Origin: Serratia inhibens
GTDB taxonomy: Bacteria; Pseudomonadota; Gammaproteobacteria; Enterobacterales; Enterobacteriaceae
Assembly: GCF_003591175.1 (NCBI RefSeq)
Contig: NZ_QYYG01000005.1
Coordinates: forward strand, 124,001-188,000
DNA length: 64,000 nucleotides
Reading direction: 5' to 3'
The translations under genes and the position numbers were made by a program. The notes under the pieces are model-generated. The model saw only the letters and a program-made list of their open reading frames with translations. It ran no database searches and was not told the DNA's origin. Positions 1-8,132 of this stretch are shown in pieces (position 1 is the stretch's first letter; the number at the start of each line of letters is the position of its first letter).

Positions 1-1159
1 TGAACTGTTGCTGACTACCGTTACCGATCGCGGCCCTAACGCCGATGCACCTGCGGTCGGTGAACAGGAAGCCAAAATCTTTGCCAACCCGAAGTTCGTT
101 CCCTTGCTGATGGATATTCGCGTCGGCGGCGGGAAAGCCGTGGCCGGCAATCAGCGCCCATTGCATGATGAACAGGGGCCTGTCAGCGGGCTGCCGCTGC
201 CGGGCGGGCTGATTGGGTCCACCAACGAAGTGGCGCTGAGCGATACGCTCAAAACCTTGCCGAGCGATCGGCGCGGGCTGGATACCGAAGGCATCACGGC
301 CGACGGTAACGGTGGCTATTGGTTATGCGACGAATATGGCCCGTTCCTGATCCATATCGACAATAAAGGCAAGATCCTCGCCAAATACGGCCCTGCACCG
401 CAGAAAGGGGAGCAGGCGGTGGCCGGTGGCTTGCCGAATATTATCAAGTGGCGCCAGCCGAACCGGGGTTTCGAGGGCATCACCCGCCTGCCGGATGGCC
501 GCATTTTGGCGGCGGTGCAGAGCACGCTGGACGTCGACGGCAAGAGCAAGAACAAAGCGCAATTTACTCGCCTGGTCAGTTTTGATCCGGCCAGCGGCAA
601 AACGGCGATGTATGGCTACCCGATTGATATCGACAGCTATAACAAGGCCAAGGATGCCAAAGTCGGCGACATCGTGGCGGTGGACAACCAGCATATCTTG
701 TTGATTGAACAGGGCAGCGATAAAGACAAGCAGATGATGAACAAAATCTACCTGGTCGATCTCAGCCAGGCGACCGATCTGACGGCCTTCGACGGCAAGG
801 ACAAAGCGCTGGAGTTTGATGATGCGAAGGATCTCGCCAAGCGCGGCGTGAAGCTGGCGCAAAAGCGCGAAGTGGCGGATCTGCGCAAGTTGGGTTGGCA
901 GCAGGAAAAAGTGGAAGGGCTGACGCTGATCGACGATCGCACGCTGGCGGTGATTAACGATAACGATTTTGGTCTGCAGGCCAAATTGGTGAACGCTGAG
1001 CCCAAGGGCAAGAAAATCGGCGATTACCAGTTGGATAAGCAGGGAGGTTTGTCCCTTGACGGTAAAGCCGTGTCGACGAGCATCGAACTGCGGCCGCTGG
1101 ATAAGCCGGAATCACTGAGCGAACTGTGGGTGCTGAAACTGCCGCAACCGCTGAAGTAA
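1..1159 (+). CDS. Esterase-like activity of phytase family protein (5' truncated)
   Basis: The reading frame is open from base 2 with no stop upstream, so the gene starts before the window and only the C-terminal ~385 residues are seen. It resembles the phytase-like beta-propeller family (PF13449), with repeats such as DTEGITADGNGGYWLCDEYGP and the related NRGFEGITRLPDGRILAAVQST motif. Such proteins are usually exported hydrolases acting on phosphoester or ester substrates; the substrate here is unknown. The frame ends with TAA and is followed at once by a strong hairpin shared with the convergent ltrA-type gene. Family assignment is from recognised sequence; the enzymatic role is inferred. 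Confidence 0.75.
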   Translation, partial: ELLLTTVTDRGPNADAPAVGEQEAKIFANPKFVPLLMDIRVGGGKAVAGNQRPLHDEQGPVSGLPLPGGLIGSTNEVALSDTLKTLPSDRRGLDTEGITADGNGGYWLCDEYGPFLIHIDNKGKILAKYGPAPQKGEQAVAGGLPNIIKWRQPNRGFEGITRLPDGRILAAVQSTLDVDGKSKNKAQFTRLVSFDPASGKTAMYGYPIDIDSYNKAKDAKVGDIVAVDNQHILLIEQGSDKDKQMMNKIYLVDLSQATDLTAFDGKDKALEFDDAKDLAKRGVKLAQKREVADLRKLGWQQEKVEGLTLIDDRTLAVINDNDFGLQAKLVNAEPKGKKIGDYQLDKQGGLSLDGKAVSTSIELRPLDKPESLSELWVLKLPQPLK

Positions 1160-1164
1160 CCGCC

Positions 1165-1200
1165 GTGACAGGGGGAATGGCTCCCCCTGTCCGCGTTTGT
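1165..1200. terminator. Bidirectional intrinsic terminator
   Basis: A perfect 10-bp stem GACAGGGGGA / TCCCCCTGTC (1167-1176 and 1182-1191) encloses a 5-nt loop. It lies between the stop codons of two convergent genes. T-rich sequence follows on the plus strand (GTTTGTTAT), so it can serve both. Confidence 0.75.
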
Positions 1201-2381
1201 TATACGGACGCGCCGTTTTGTTGCTGTGGCGTTCTGCCCCGCGAGATGCTCTCCCACACCGCGACCACCACCATAATCAGCGTGGTCAGGCCGTTCACCA
1301 TCAGCAAATCGGTCAGGTAAGCTATCGGCGTCAACACGGCCAGCGCGATCAGGCCCAGCAGATGCGACAGCGGGAAGCGGCGATACACCAGCCGTTTGTA
1401 CAAGGCGTTGGCGAGCAGGTAAATGGCCGGACCGAGGAGCAACACCGCTGCCGTCACATTGCTGATATGGCCGTCGGGATGGGCAATCACCAGTTCGTTG
1501 GCGACGGCGCAGACGATAATGGCCCCGACCAGCACCACGTGTACATAGTGGAAGTTGGCACCCAACCGGCCGGGATTTTCCGCCTGGCTGATGGCGTGGC
1601 TGCCGGCTTTGCTGCTGGTATCGAAATAGACCCACCACATTGCCAGGCTACCGATAAAGGCCACCAGCGAGGCGATCAGCACCGGCGCTGTCCAGGTTTC
1701 CATTTCGCTGAGGGAAGAACCGGTAATCAGAATGGTTTCCCCCAGCGCCACGATCACGAACAGCTGGCAGCGCTCCGCCAGATGATGACCTTCTATGGTC
1801 CATTCACTGCTGCTGTCGGAGCGGCCCAGCAGCGGCAGGCGGAAACCGAACATCGGTGAAACGTATTCGCACAGCACCGCCAGCGCCCACAGCAGCAGAC
1901 GGCCATTGCCTTCCGCCAGTCCGCCCAGGATCCAAAATACCGCCGAAATGCACATCCAGCCCAAAATACGGCGGAAGTTTTGCTTCAGCGGGTGATCGGC
2001 CTCGAGCAGGTTCAGGACCACCCAGGAGCGGCCCACCTGAATCGCCACGTAGAACAGTGCGAACATCAGCCCGCGTTCGCCAAACGCCTGCGGCAGCGCG
2101 GATGCGGCGAACAACCCCAGCAGCATGATGGCGAACAGCAGGATGCGAATGGGGCGGGTATCCGGATTAAACCAGTTGGTCACCCAGGCGGTGTATTGCC
2201 ACGCCAGCCAAACGGCAAACCACAGCAACAAGGTTTCCAGCGCACCGGTCAGCGTCAGGTGGTGCAGCAGATAGTGGGAAAGTTGAGTAACGGCAAAAAC
2301 GTAGATCAGATCGAATAACAGTTCCGAGAACGAAACCGAAGCGCCTCGACCATCACGCACACGCAGTAAGGTTTGCGACAT
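1200..2381 (-). CDS. Low temperature requirement protein A (LtrA) family membrane protein
   Basis: The 393-residue protein is almost entirely hydrophobic, with about ten predicted membrane segments. It begins with the family signature region (SFSELLFDLIYVFAVTQLSH, about residues 17-36). LtrA family proteins (PF06772) were named for a Listeria locus needed for growth in the cold; their biochemical function is unknown. The gene is monocistronic, convergent with the phytase-like gene and divergent from the DUF1471 gene. The ATG at 2381 is preceded on the minus strand by AGAAGGACTCTCT, giving a usable ribosome site. Family call is secure, function is not. Confidence 0.8.
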   Translation of the reverse strand: MSQTLLRVRDGRGASVSFSELLFDLIYVFAVTQLSHYLLHHLTLTGALETLLLWFAVWLAWQYTAWVTNWFNPDTRPIRILLFAIMLLGLFAASALPQAFGERGLMFALFYVAIQVGRSWVVLNLLEADHPLKQNFRRILGWMCISAVFWILGGLAEGNGRLLLWALAVLCEYVSPMFGFRLPLLGRSDSSSEWTIEGHHLAERCQLFVIVALGETILITGSSLSEMETWTAPVLIASLVAFIGSLAMWWVYFDTSSKAGSHAISQAENPGRLGANFHYVHVVLVGAIIVCAVANELVIAHPDGHISNVTAAVLLLGPAIYLLANALYKRLVYRRFPLSHLLGLIALAVLTPIAYLTDLLMVNGLTTLIMVVVAVWESISRGRTPQQQNGASV

Positions 2382-2691
2382 AGAGAGTCCTTCTAAAGTG
2401 ATAACCTTCAGAAAACAGCGTAGTTCAGGGGGACGCTGAGGGAAGAAAATTCTTAAAAATTAAGGTTTTTATATTAGGGTGAACAACGGGCTTTTAATTT
2501 CAGCCGGGTAGCAGTAACCTTTTCTCAGCAAGCGCAGAGTTATTCTTTCAGGACATCGGTGTACGCAATTCCTCCTTATTTACCTCACAATGATTGATGT
2601 TCTTTACATTGAATTACGTCGCTTTGCACAGCCTGGCGGATAATTAACTCCACTGATAGAGAAAATAAACAAAAAACATCTGGAGTTAATC
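2382..2691. other. Divergent intergenic region between ltrA-type and DUF1471 genes
   Basis: This 310-base region is AT-rich and holds the promoters of the two divergent genes. No coding frame is convincing. The only clear structure is the inverted repeat next to the DUF1471 start, listed separately. Confidence 0.5.
2643..2690 (+). promoter_or_regulatory. Leader inverted repeat covering the ribosome site of the DUF1471 gene
   Basis: A perfect 10-bp inverted repeat, ATTAACTCCA (2643-2652) and TGGAGTTAAT (2681-2690), has a 28-nt A-rich loop. The Shine-Dalgarno core GGAG (2682-2685) lies inside the right arm, six bases before the ATG at 2692. If the mRNA folds this way the ribosome site is hidden. 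The repeat is seen directly; a regulatory role is inferred. Confidence 0.5.
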
Positions 2692-2976
2692 ATGAAACTA
2701 TTACCTGGTATCGCAGCAGTCCTGATCGCAGCCGCTTCATTTTCCTCTTTCGCCGCGCCACTGTCAGCGGTAAAACAGATTGACAGCGAGCAGGCAAGCA
2801 ACCTGCAGAGCATCGGTGTGGTGTCGGTTTCCGGCATCAGCGGTTCACCGGGCGACGCGGTTCATGCACTGAAAGAAAAAGCCGCGGCGGATGGCGCAAG
2901 CCATTACCGTATTATCGCCCTGGACAACCCGGGAGATTCCAGCAACTGGCGTGGTAATGCAGAAATTTATCGTTAA
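2692..2976 (+). CDS. DUF1471 (YhcN/BhsA-type) periplasmic protein
   Basis: The 94-residue precursor has a typical signal peptide (about residues 1-21, ending SSFA before APLSAV). A mature DUF1471 domain follows, with the ending ADGASHYRIIALDNPG...GNAEIYR that recurs in E. coli YhcN, BhsA, McbA and YahO. Enterobacteria carry many paralogues of this small stress-induced family, linked to biofilm, acid, peroxide or copper responses. Which paralogue this is cannot be told from sequence alone. The gene stands alone, with its SD inside a leader stem. Confidence 0.85.
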   Translation: MKLLPGIAAVLIAAASFSSFAAPLSAVKQIDSEQASNLQSIGVVSVSGISGSPGDAVHALKEKAAADGASHYRIIALDNPGDSSNWRGNAEIYR

Positions 2977-3223
2977 AAAGTGGGTTGAAAATAAATATTT
3001 GGCCGCCGCCGGGTGGCCGATAAAATAAACGGTTGCGGAAGATAATCTGACCGGTAATGCTATCGTTTGATTACCCTAAGATTATTGTTGCAACCGTTTC
3101 GCGTTTTTGGCGCCTGCTGGTCGCATTTTATTACAACTGTTTCGATGGCTTTCGGATTCATGTTAATGAATACTTAAGAAATTGAGGGCAGATTGGTGGC
3201 TACTCAACCTAACGGAGGCCCCA

Positions 3224-3781
3224 ATGTTAAATGCGACACGGCTGCAACTGAAGAACCACTTCTCTTATCTCCAGCAGTTTATGGCTTCACCGCGTACCAT
3301 TGGCACCCTGGCGCCTTCTTCCCCCTGGCTGTGCCAGGCGATGTTGAATCAGATCGAATGGACTGGCGCCTTGTCGATTGCCGAGCTGGGCGCCGCGGAT
3401 GGGGTGCTCACCAAACGCATTCTTGGGCGCATGCGTGCCGATGCCTCGCTCGAGGCGTTTGAGATCCAGCCTCATTTTGTGCATCAGTTGCGCAAGATTG
3501 ACGATCGCCGTCTGCAGGTTATGGACCGTTCCGCAGAACAGATGGCCCGCGACTATGATGTGGTGTTCTCCTGCCTGCCGCTGCTGTCGATCCCGGTTAA
3601 AATCAGCGTCCGTATTCTGCAGCAAGCCCGGCAGCGCTTGCGGGCACGTGGCGGCACTCTGGTGTTGTTCCAGTACAGCCACCTGTCGGAAAAACTGCTG
3701 TCGCGCTATTTTCACTGGAAGCGGGTGCGAGTGGTGCGTAACTTCCCGCCGGCATTGGTGTACATCTGCACGCCGCGTTAG
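3224..3781 (+). CDS. Phospholipid N-methyltransferase-like SAM-dependent methyltransferase
   Basis: A 185-residue class I methyltransferase. The N-terminal helix region (FMASPRTIGTLAPSSPWL) and the glycine-rich SAM motif ELGAADG (residues 54-60) match the PmtA/phosphatidylethanolamine N-methyltransferase-like group (COG3963). An acidic residue in FEIQPHF would contact the SAM ribose. The ATG at 3224 is chosen because GGAGG lies at 3214-3218; a TTG at 3182 in the same frame lacks this support. The gene ends one base before the convergent acetyltransferase gene. The acceptor lipid is not proven; Enterobacterales usually lack phosphatidylcholine, so another substrate is possible. Confidence 0.7.
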   Translation: MLNATRLQLKNHFSYLQQFMASPRTIGTLAPSSPWLCQAMLNQIEWTGALSIAELGAADGVLTKRILGRMRADASLEAFEIQPHFVHQLRKIDDRRLQVMDRSAEQMARDYDVVFSCLPLLSIPVKISVRILQQARQRLRARGGTLVLFQYSHLSEKLLSRYFHWKRVRVVRNFPPALVYICTPR

Positions 3782-4243
3782 CTACAGTTTTTTCTCCATT
3801 ACCACCACTTCGCCATCATATTGCCGGCGGCGTTCGATAGTTTGCCAACCCCAGCCTGCATACAGTACCTCTGATTTGTCGGTGATCAGGTGCAAGACGG
3901 GATGGTTGCGTTGGCGGGCCAATTGCACGATAGCCTCTTCCAGACGCTGCGCAATGCCCTGACGCCGGTGGTCAGGATGAACAAAAACCCCCGCCAGCCA
4001 GGGGGACAGATCCCGTCGTTGATGATCGTCGCTTGGCCACAGGCTGGCCATGCCCAGCGGGCATTCGCCATCGAGTATTAACAGGGTGACATAGTCTTCG
4101 CTCGGTTGGGTGCACAGGGCAAAACGCTGGCGTGTGCGCTCCAGCGAGCCGCCGCGCTGTGACCCCCACTGGCCAAAGGCCCATGCGGCGCAAACATCGC
4201 TGTACTGCGGGCATTCCGTCAGCGAAACAATACGTTGGCTCAT
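3782..4243 (-). CDS. GNAT family N-acetyltransferase
   Basis: The 153-residue protein has the acetyl-CoA binding motif A (GVFVHPDHRRQGIAQRLEEA, with RRQGIA at residues 93-98) and a C-terminal YAGWGW segment typical of GNAT folds. The start at 4243 is preferred over an in-frame ATG at 4267 because AGAGGAG lies just upstream of it. The substrate cannot be deduced. It is convergent with the methyltransferase gene and shares its upstream region with a Fur-boxed gene. Confidence 0.8.
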   Translation of the reverse strand: MSQRIVSLTECPQYSDVCAAWAFGQWGSQRGGSLERTRQRFALCTQPSEDYVTLLILDGECPLGMASLWPSDDHQRRDLSPWLAGVFVHPDHRRQGIAQRLEEAIVQLARQRNHPVLHLITDKSEVLYAGWGWQTIERRRQYDGEVVVMEKKL

Positions 4244-4402
4244 CTGTGCTCCTCTGGTTTTCCCCATTTCGTCATTTTTATCGATTTAGCGGCCGATTTT
4301 TACTGTAGAAAACCACATTTACGGCGGTTTTGCATTTATCGGCGCCGAAACACGGTGATTCGGTGGATTTGTCCTGCCCTGCGCGCGTTATCAATTGAAA
4401 CT

Positions 4403-4421
4403 GTTAATGAGAGTAATTATC
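4403..4421 (+). promoter_or_regulatory. Fur box upstream of the iron-type binding protein gene
   Basis: The 19-mer GTTAATGAGAGTAATTATC matches the Fur consensus GATAATGATAATCATTATC at 15 of 19 positions. It lies 35 bases before the ATG at 4456 and would overlap the promoter, as expected for iron repression. Match counted by eye. Confidence 0.65.
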
Positions 4422-4455
4422 ATGCACCCATCTTTTAGCTGCCCCCGGCCCACTC

Positions 4456-5571
4456 ATGCGCAATCCTTTCGTTTTACTGCTGCTTTCCCTGTTGCTCGGC
4501 GTTTTTAGCGCCCAGGCGAAAATGGTCACCGACATTACCGGCCGACAGGTCGACGTGCCGGATAACCCGCAGCGCATCGTGTTGGGCGAAAGCCGCATGC
4601 TTTATACCCTGGCGTTGCTGGAGCCGGGCAACCCTGCCCAGCGCGTCGTCGGCTGGCCGGAAGACATGGCGCGTTATGATGCGCAAAGTTGGCAGCTCTA
4701 CGCGCAAAAATTCCCGCAGATCAAGGCGATCCCTTCCATCAGCAAGGGCAATTTCCGCCAGGTTAACGTCGAAAACCTGATCCAACTGAAGCCGGATCTG
4801 GTGATCCTCCCGCGTTACGCGCGCGAAGAGGGCGACAGTGATTTTCTGCTAACGGCACTGAACAAGGCCGGTATTGCGGTAATCTACGTCGATTTGCGGG
4901 TTGATCTGCTGAACAATACCGTGCCGAGCGTGCGTCTGCTGGGCGAAGTACTCAACCGCCAGCAACGCGCGGCGCAGTTCATCAGTTTCTATCAGCAGCA
5001 TATGGCGGTGATCCGGCAGCGGTTGGCCGGCTACCAGGGGCCCAAACCCAAGGTGATGCTGCATCTGCACCTCGGGCGGCGCGAGACCTGCTGCACCACT
5101 GCGGCGCATGGCAATCTTGGCGATCTGCTGGCCTTTGCCGGCGGCGACAATATCGCCAACGCCAGCATCAAGGGCGTGTACGGCGAGCTGAATCCGGAAA
5201 CCATCCTGACTGCCAATCCCGACATCTACATCGCCACCGGCATGGCCGGGCCACAGGGCAAGCGTTTTTCCGATCTGCGCCTTGGGCCGCTGGTTACCCA
5301 GCAGGAGGCTGATGAAAGCTTCCGCATGATCATGCAAAAACAGCCGATGCTCACCAACCTGAAAGCGATAAAGAATCACCAGGCCTGGAGTATTTGGCAC
5401 AACTTCTATCTCAGCCCGTATCACGTCGTGGCGGTCGAAATGTTCGCCAAAGCCTTCTATCCGGATCTGTTTGCAGACATCAATCCGCAGCAGACCTTTA
5501 AGCAGCTATACCAGCAATTTTTGCCGTTACCTTTCTCAGGCACCTACTGGAGCCGGTTGAATAACGAATAA
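4456..5571 (+). CDS. Iron-siderophore/heme-type ABC transporter substrate-binding protein
   Basis: A 371-residue exported protein with a signal peptide (residues 1-21, ending SAQA). It has the periplasmic binding protein fold of the FepB/BtuF/FhuD class (COG0614): TDITGRQVDVPDNPQRIV at the mature N-terminus, then NLIQLKPDLVILP and LNPETILTANPDIYIATG. Class III binding proteins deliver siderophore-, heme- or B12-type ligands to inner-membrane permeases. No permease or ATPase gene lies next to it, so it must use one encoded elsewhere. A Fur box 35 bases upstream supports iron regulation. The ribosome site before the ATG is weak. The ligand is unknown. Confidence 0.8.
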   Translation: MRNPFVLLLLSLLLGVFSAQAKMVTDITGRQVDVPDNPQRIVLGESRMLYTLALLEPGNPAQRVVGWPEDMARYDAQSWQLYAQKFPQIKAIPSISKGNFRQVNVENLIQLKPDLVILPRYAREEGDSDFLLTALNKAGIAVIYVDLRVDLLNNTVPSVRLLGEVLNRQQRAAQFISFYQQHMAVIRQRLAGYQGPKPKVMLHLHLGRRETCCTTAAHGNLGDLLAFAGGDNIANASIKGVYGELNPETILTANPDIYIATGMAGPQGKRFSDLRLGPLVTQQEADESFRMIMQKQPMLTNLKAIKNHQAWSIWHNFYLSPYHVVAVEMFAKAFYPDLFADINPQQTFKQLYQQFLPLPFSGTYWSRLNNE

Positions 5572-5667
5572 CGCCAAACGTGGTTACCGGTGCGCACGGC
5601 CTCTGGCGGCCTGCGCATCGATACCTACGTTGGGTTATATCGCCGCCCGGCCGTTAAGGAGAACCCG

Positions 5668-6186
5668 ATGAGTCTGCCTGTTCGTTTAGCGCAACCGCAG
5701 GATATCACCCAACTGATCGCCATTGAGCGCTCGGCGGCGCAGCTGTTTCTGCAGCAACCGGCGTGGCGTTTTCTTGCCGATGGCCCGGTCATGAGCCGGC
5801 AACAGCATGCTGATTTTATTCAGCATCAGCGGGAATGGTTGGCTGAAAGCGCGTCGGGTGAGGCGGCCGGGTTTATCGCCATATTGCCGCAGCAGCAGGA
5901 TTGGCACATCGCCGAACTGTCGGTGGCCGCCAACTGGCAACGGCGGGGTATTGGCCGGCGTTTGATCGCCGAGGTTGCCGCACAGGCCAAATTGCAGGGC
6001 GCGGAGCGCCTGACGCTGACGACCTTTATCGACGTGCCCTGGAATGCGCCTTACTACCAGCGGTTAGGATTCCGGCAAATCACCGCCGAACGGCTCAGCT
6101 TGCCGCTGCGGCAACGGCTTGCCGAAGAGGCGGCGCAGGGATTTGTTGCCGGTAGCCGCTGTGCAATGGAATTTACACTATCGTAA
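5668..6186 (+). CDS. GNAT family N-acetyltransferase
   Basis: The 172-residue protein carries a clear GNAT core: IAELSVAANWQRRGIGRRLI, with the acetyl-CoA loop QRRGIG at residues 91-96, and PWNAPYYQRLGF near the C-terminus. The ATG at 5668 follows TAAGGAG with good spacing; an in-frame start at 5590 is less likely. It lies 96 bases after the iron-binding-protein gene on the same strand, so co-transcription is possible. The substrate is unknown. Confidence 0.8.
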   Translation: MSLPVRLAQPQDITQLIAIERSAAQLFLQQPAWRFLADGPVMSRQQHADFIQHQREWLAESASGEAAGFIAILPQQQDWHIAELSVAANWQRRGIGRRLIAEVAAQAKLQGAERLTLTTFIDVPWNAPYYQRLGFRQITAERLSLPLRQRLAEEAAQGFVAGSRCAMEFTLS

Positions 6187-6199
6187 ATATTGAAATACA
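6182..6199 (+). promoter_or_regulatory. Possible TyrR box upstream of aroL
   Basis: CGTAAATATTGAAATACA resembles the TyrR box TGTAAA-N6-TTTACA at 9 of 12 defined positions. It keeps the G and C that are invariant in that palindrome. aroL is a TyrR-regulated gene in E. coli, which makes the match plausible, but it is a weak site by eye. Confidence 0.4.
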
Positions 6200-6303
6200 G
6201 ACTGATGGCGGTATGATGCAAGCAACCACGCCATCGCACGATCTGCGCGCCGGTTTTCAGGCGTACAAATGCACTCAAGTCACCGTATAAGGGACAACCC
6301 GTA

Positions 6304-6828
6304 ATGACACAAACCATTTTCATGGTAGGCGCTCGCGGAGCCGGTAAAACCACGGTGGGCAGCGCGTTGGCGCAGGCACTGGGCTATCAATTCACCGATA
6401 CCGATCTGTTTATGCAGCAGACCGCGCAAATGAGCGTGGCGGAAATGGTCGCACATGAAGGCTGGCTGGGTTTTCGCCACCGTGAAAGCATTGCCTTGCA
6501 AACGGTGACTCAACCGTCAACTGTAGTTGCCACCGGCGGCGGCGTGATCCTGGCGGAAGAGAATCGTCGCTTCATGCGCCAGCACGGCACCGTGATTTAT
6601 CTGCGTTCGCCTGCGGGCGTGTTGGCGCAGCGGTTGGAAGAGTATCCGCAGGACGCGCAGCGCCCAACGCTCACCGGCCGTCCTATTGCCGAAGAAATGC
6701 TGGAAGTGCTGGCGGCGCGTGAAGCGCTGTATCAGGAGGCAGCGCACTTCGTCATGGATGGCACCGGCAGCCCACAGCAGGTGGTCGAACAAATCCTCTC
6801 GGCGCTGCAGCGCGAAACGGTAAAATAA
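6304..6828 (+). CDS. aroL: Shikimate kinase II
   Basis: A 174-residue cytoplasmic kinase that phosphorylates shikimate to shikimate 3-phosphate in the chorismate pathway. The P-loop GARGAGKT is at residues 9-16. The shikimate-binding DTD motif follows (FTDTDLFM), then GFRHRES, the GGG loop (VVATGGGVI) and the lid QRPTLTGRP. Length matches E. coli AroL (174). The position before yaiA, ppnP and rdgC matches the E. coli order. An intrinsic terminator follows. Confidence 0.95.
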   Translation: MTQTIFMVGARGAGKTTVGSALAQALGYQFTDTDLFMQQTAQMSVAEMVAHEGWLGFRHRESIALQTVTQPSTVVATGGGVILAEENRRFMRQHGTVIYLRSPAGVLAQRLEEYPQDAQRPTLTGRPIAEEMLEVLAAREALYQEAAHFVMDGTGSPQQVVEQILSALQRETVK

Positions 6829-6846
6829 TCCACCGCAGTTTCTCCT

Positions 6847-6882
6847 TTGGGCACAGTCGGTTGTGCCCAATATTCTATTTTC
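6847..6882 (+). terminator. aroL intrinsic terminator
   Basis: A perfect 9-bp stem TTGGGCACA / TGTGCCCAA (6847-6855 and 6862-6870) with a 6-nt loop is followed by the T-rich TATTCTATTTT. It lies 18 bases after the aroL stop. Confidence 0.8.
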
Positions 6883-6923
6883 TCCTCTGGTTTTTCCGCT
6901 TTGATGACGAATCACGCTTGCTT

Positions 6924-6973
6924 TTATAAATGATGAATGACATATATAAATGAATGTCATCCATCATTTATAA
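6924..6973. promoter_or_regulatory. 20-bp dyad operator candidate upstream of the aldo/keto reductase gene
   Basis: Two 20-base arms (6924-6943 and 6954-6973) are inverted copies with one mismatch, separated by 10 bases. The core word is ATAAATGATG-ATGACAT. The dyad lies about 30 bases before the ATG at 7005, in the promoter area. With a TetR gene directly downstream of the reductase gene it is a natural operator candidate. The repeat is seen; the binding factor is inferred. Confidence 0.6.
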
Positions 6974-7004
6974 TGTTCAACTCAAACTGATTACGAGGCT
7001 CTGC

Positions 7005-8051
7005 ATGAAATACACCACCTTTGGTCGCAACACCGGCCTGCGCGTTGCCGAACTGGCTCTGGGCACCGGCACCTTTGGCACCGGCTGGGGTTACGGCTCG
7101 GAAAAAGAAGAGGCCAGGCAGGTATTCGATCGTTACGTCGACGCCGGCGGCAATTTCATTGACACGGCTGATGCCTATCAGTTTGGTCAGTCGGAGCAAC
7201 TGGTGGGGGAATTTATCGCCGCCGATCGCGATCGCTTCGTCGTCGCCACCAAATACACGCTGGGTGCAGCGCCGCAAGCAAGCATTGCGGATACCGGCAA
7301 CAGCCGTAAAAACATGATTTCGTCGGTGGAGGCCAGCCTGAAACGCCTGAAAACCGATCGTATCGATCTGCTGTGGGCGCATTTCTCCGACAACCTGACC
7401 CCGCTGGAGGAGGTTGTGCGCGCCTTTGACGATCTGACTCGCGCCGGCAAGATTCAGTATGCCGGGCTGTCCAACTTCCCGGCCTGGCGCATCGCCCGGG
7501 CGGATACCCTGGCCGAGCTGCGCGGCTGGGCGCGCATCGCCGGCATTCAGGTGGAATACAGCCTGGTGGAACGCACCGCCGAGCGCGAACTGCTGCCGAT
7601 GGCCGAAGCGCTGGGGATGGCCGCGACGCTGTGGTCACCGCTGGGCGGCGGCCTGTTGACCGGCAAATATCGCCACAGCAACGCCGGGCGGCTGACCGAA
7701 CTGGGGCGCCTGGTGCATAGCGAGAAAGATACCGCGTTGCTGGATGAAGTGCTGGCAATAGCGCAGGAACACGGTGCCCAAGCGTCCCATGTTTCTATTG
7801 CCTGGCTGCGAAACCGGGCCGCGCACTCCAGCACCAGCCTGATCCCCATTTTGGGGCCGCGCACCTTAGCGCAACTGGACGATACGTTGGCGGCGCTCGA
7901 CCTGACGCTGAGCGAAGAGCAAGTGGCGCGTTTGGATCGGGTAAGCGCTATCGATCCCGGCACGCCTCACCGGCAGATTGCCGATACGCTGGCACGGGCA
8001 CAGGGCGGTGACAGCGGCAGTTTTTCCGCGCTGCGCATTCCGCGCGCCTGA
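7005..8051 (+). CDS. Aldo/keto reductase
   Basis: A 348-residue NADPH-dependent oxidoreductase of the AKR superfamily (YajO/Tas/YghZ-like). The catalytic tetrad is visible as D53 and Y58 (FIDTADAYQFG), K83 (VVATKY) and H126 (LLWAHFS). The C-terminal NADPH site includes SLIPILGPRT. The ATG at 7005 is preceded by ACGAGG; the first ATG at 6954 lies inside the dyad operator and has no ribosome site. A TetR-type gene follows 81 bases downstream on the same strand, suggesting a regulated detoxification unit. Natural substrate unknown. Confidence 0.85.
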   Translation: MKYTTFGRNTGLRVAELALGTGTFGTGWGYGSEKEEARQVFDRYVDAGGNFIDTADAYQFGQSEQLVGEFIAADRDRFVVATKYTLGAAPQASIADTGNSRKNMISSVEASLKRLKTDRIDLLWAHFSDNLTPLEEVVRAFDDLTRAGKIQYAGLSNFPAWRIARADTLAELRGWARIAGIQVEYSLVERTAERELLPMAEALGMAATLWSPLGGGLLTGKYRHSNAGRLTELGRLVHSEKDTALLDEVLAIAQEHGAQASHVSIAWLRNRAAHSSTSLIPILGPRTLAQLDDTLAALDLTLSEEQVARLDRVSAIDPGTPHRQIADTLARAQGGDSGSFSALRIPRA

Positions 8052-8064
8052 ATCTTTTGATGAA

Positions 8065-8111
8065 GGGCATCATCATTGAGCGCGGCCAGCGGATGGCCTA
8101 AGATGATGCCC
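8065..8111 (+). promoter_or_regulatory. Inverted repeat before the TetR gene
   Basis: A perfect 10-bp inverted repeat, GGGCATCATC (8065-8074) and GATGATGCCC (8102-8111), contains a smaller inner repeat GGCC...GGCC. It sits between the reductase stop and the TetR start and could be a second operator or an attenuating hairpin. No T-run follows, so it is not a classic terminator. Confidence 0.4.
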
Positions 8112-8132
8112 GATTGATAAGGAGAAAACACC

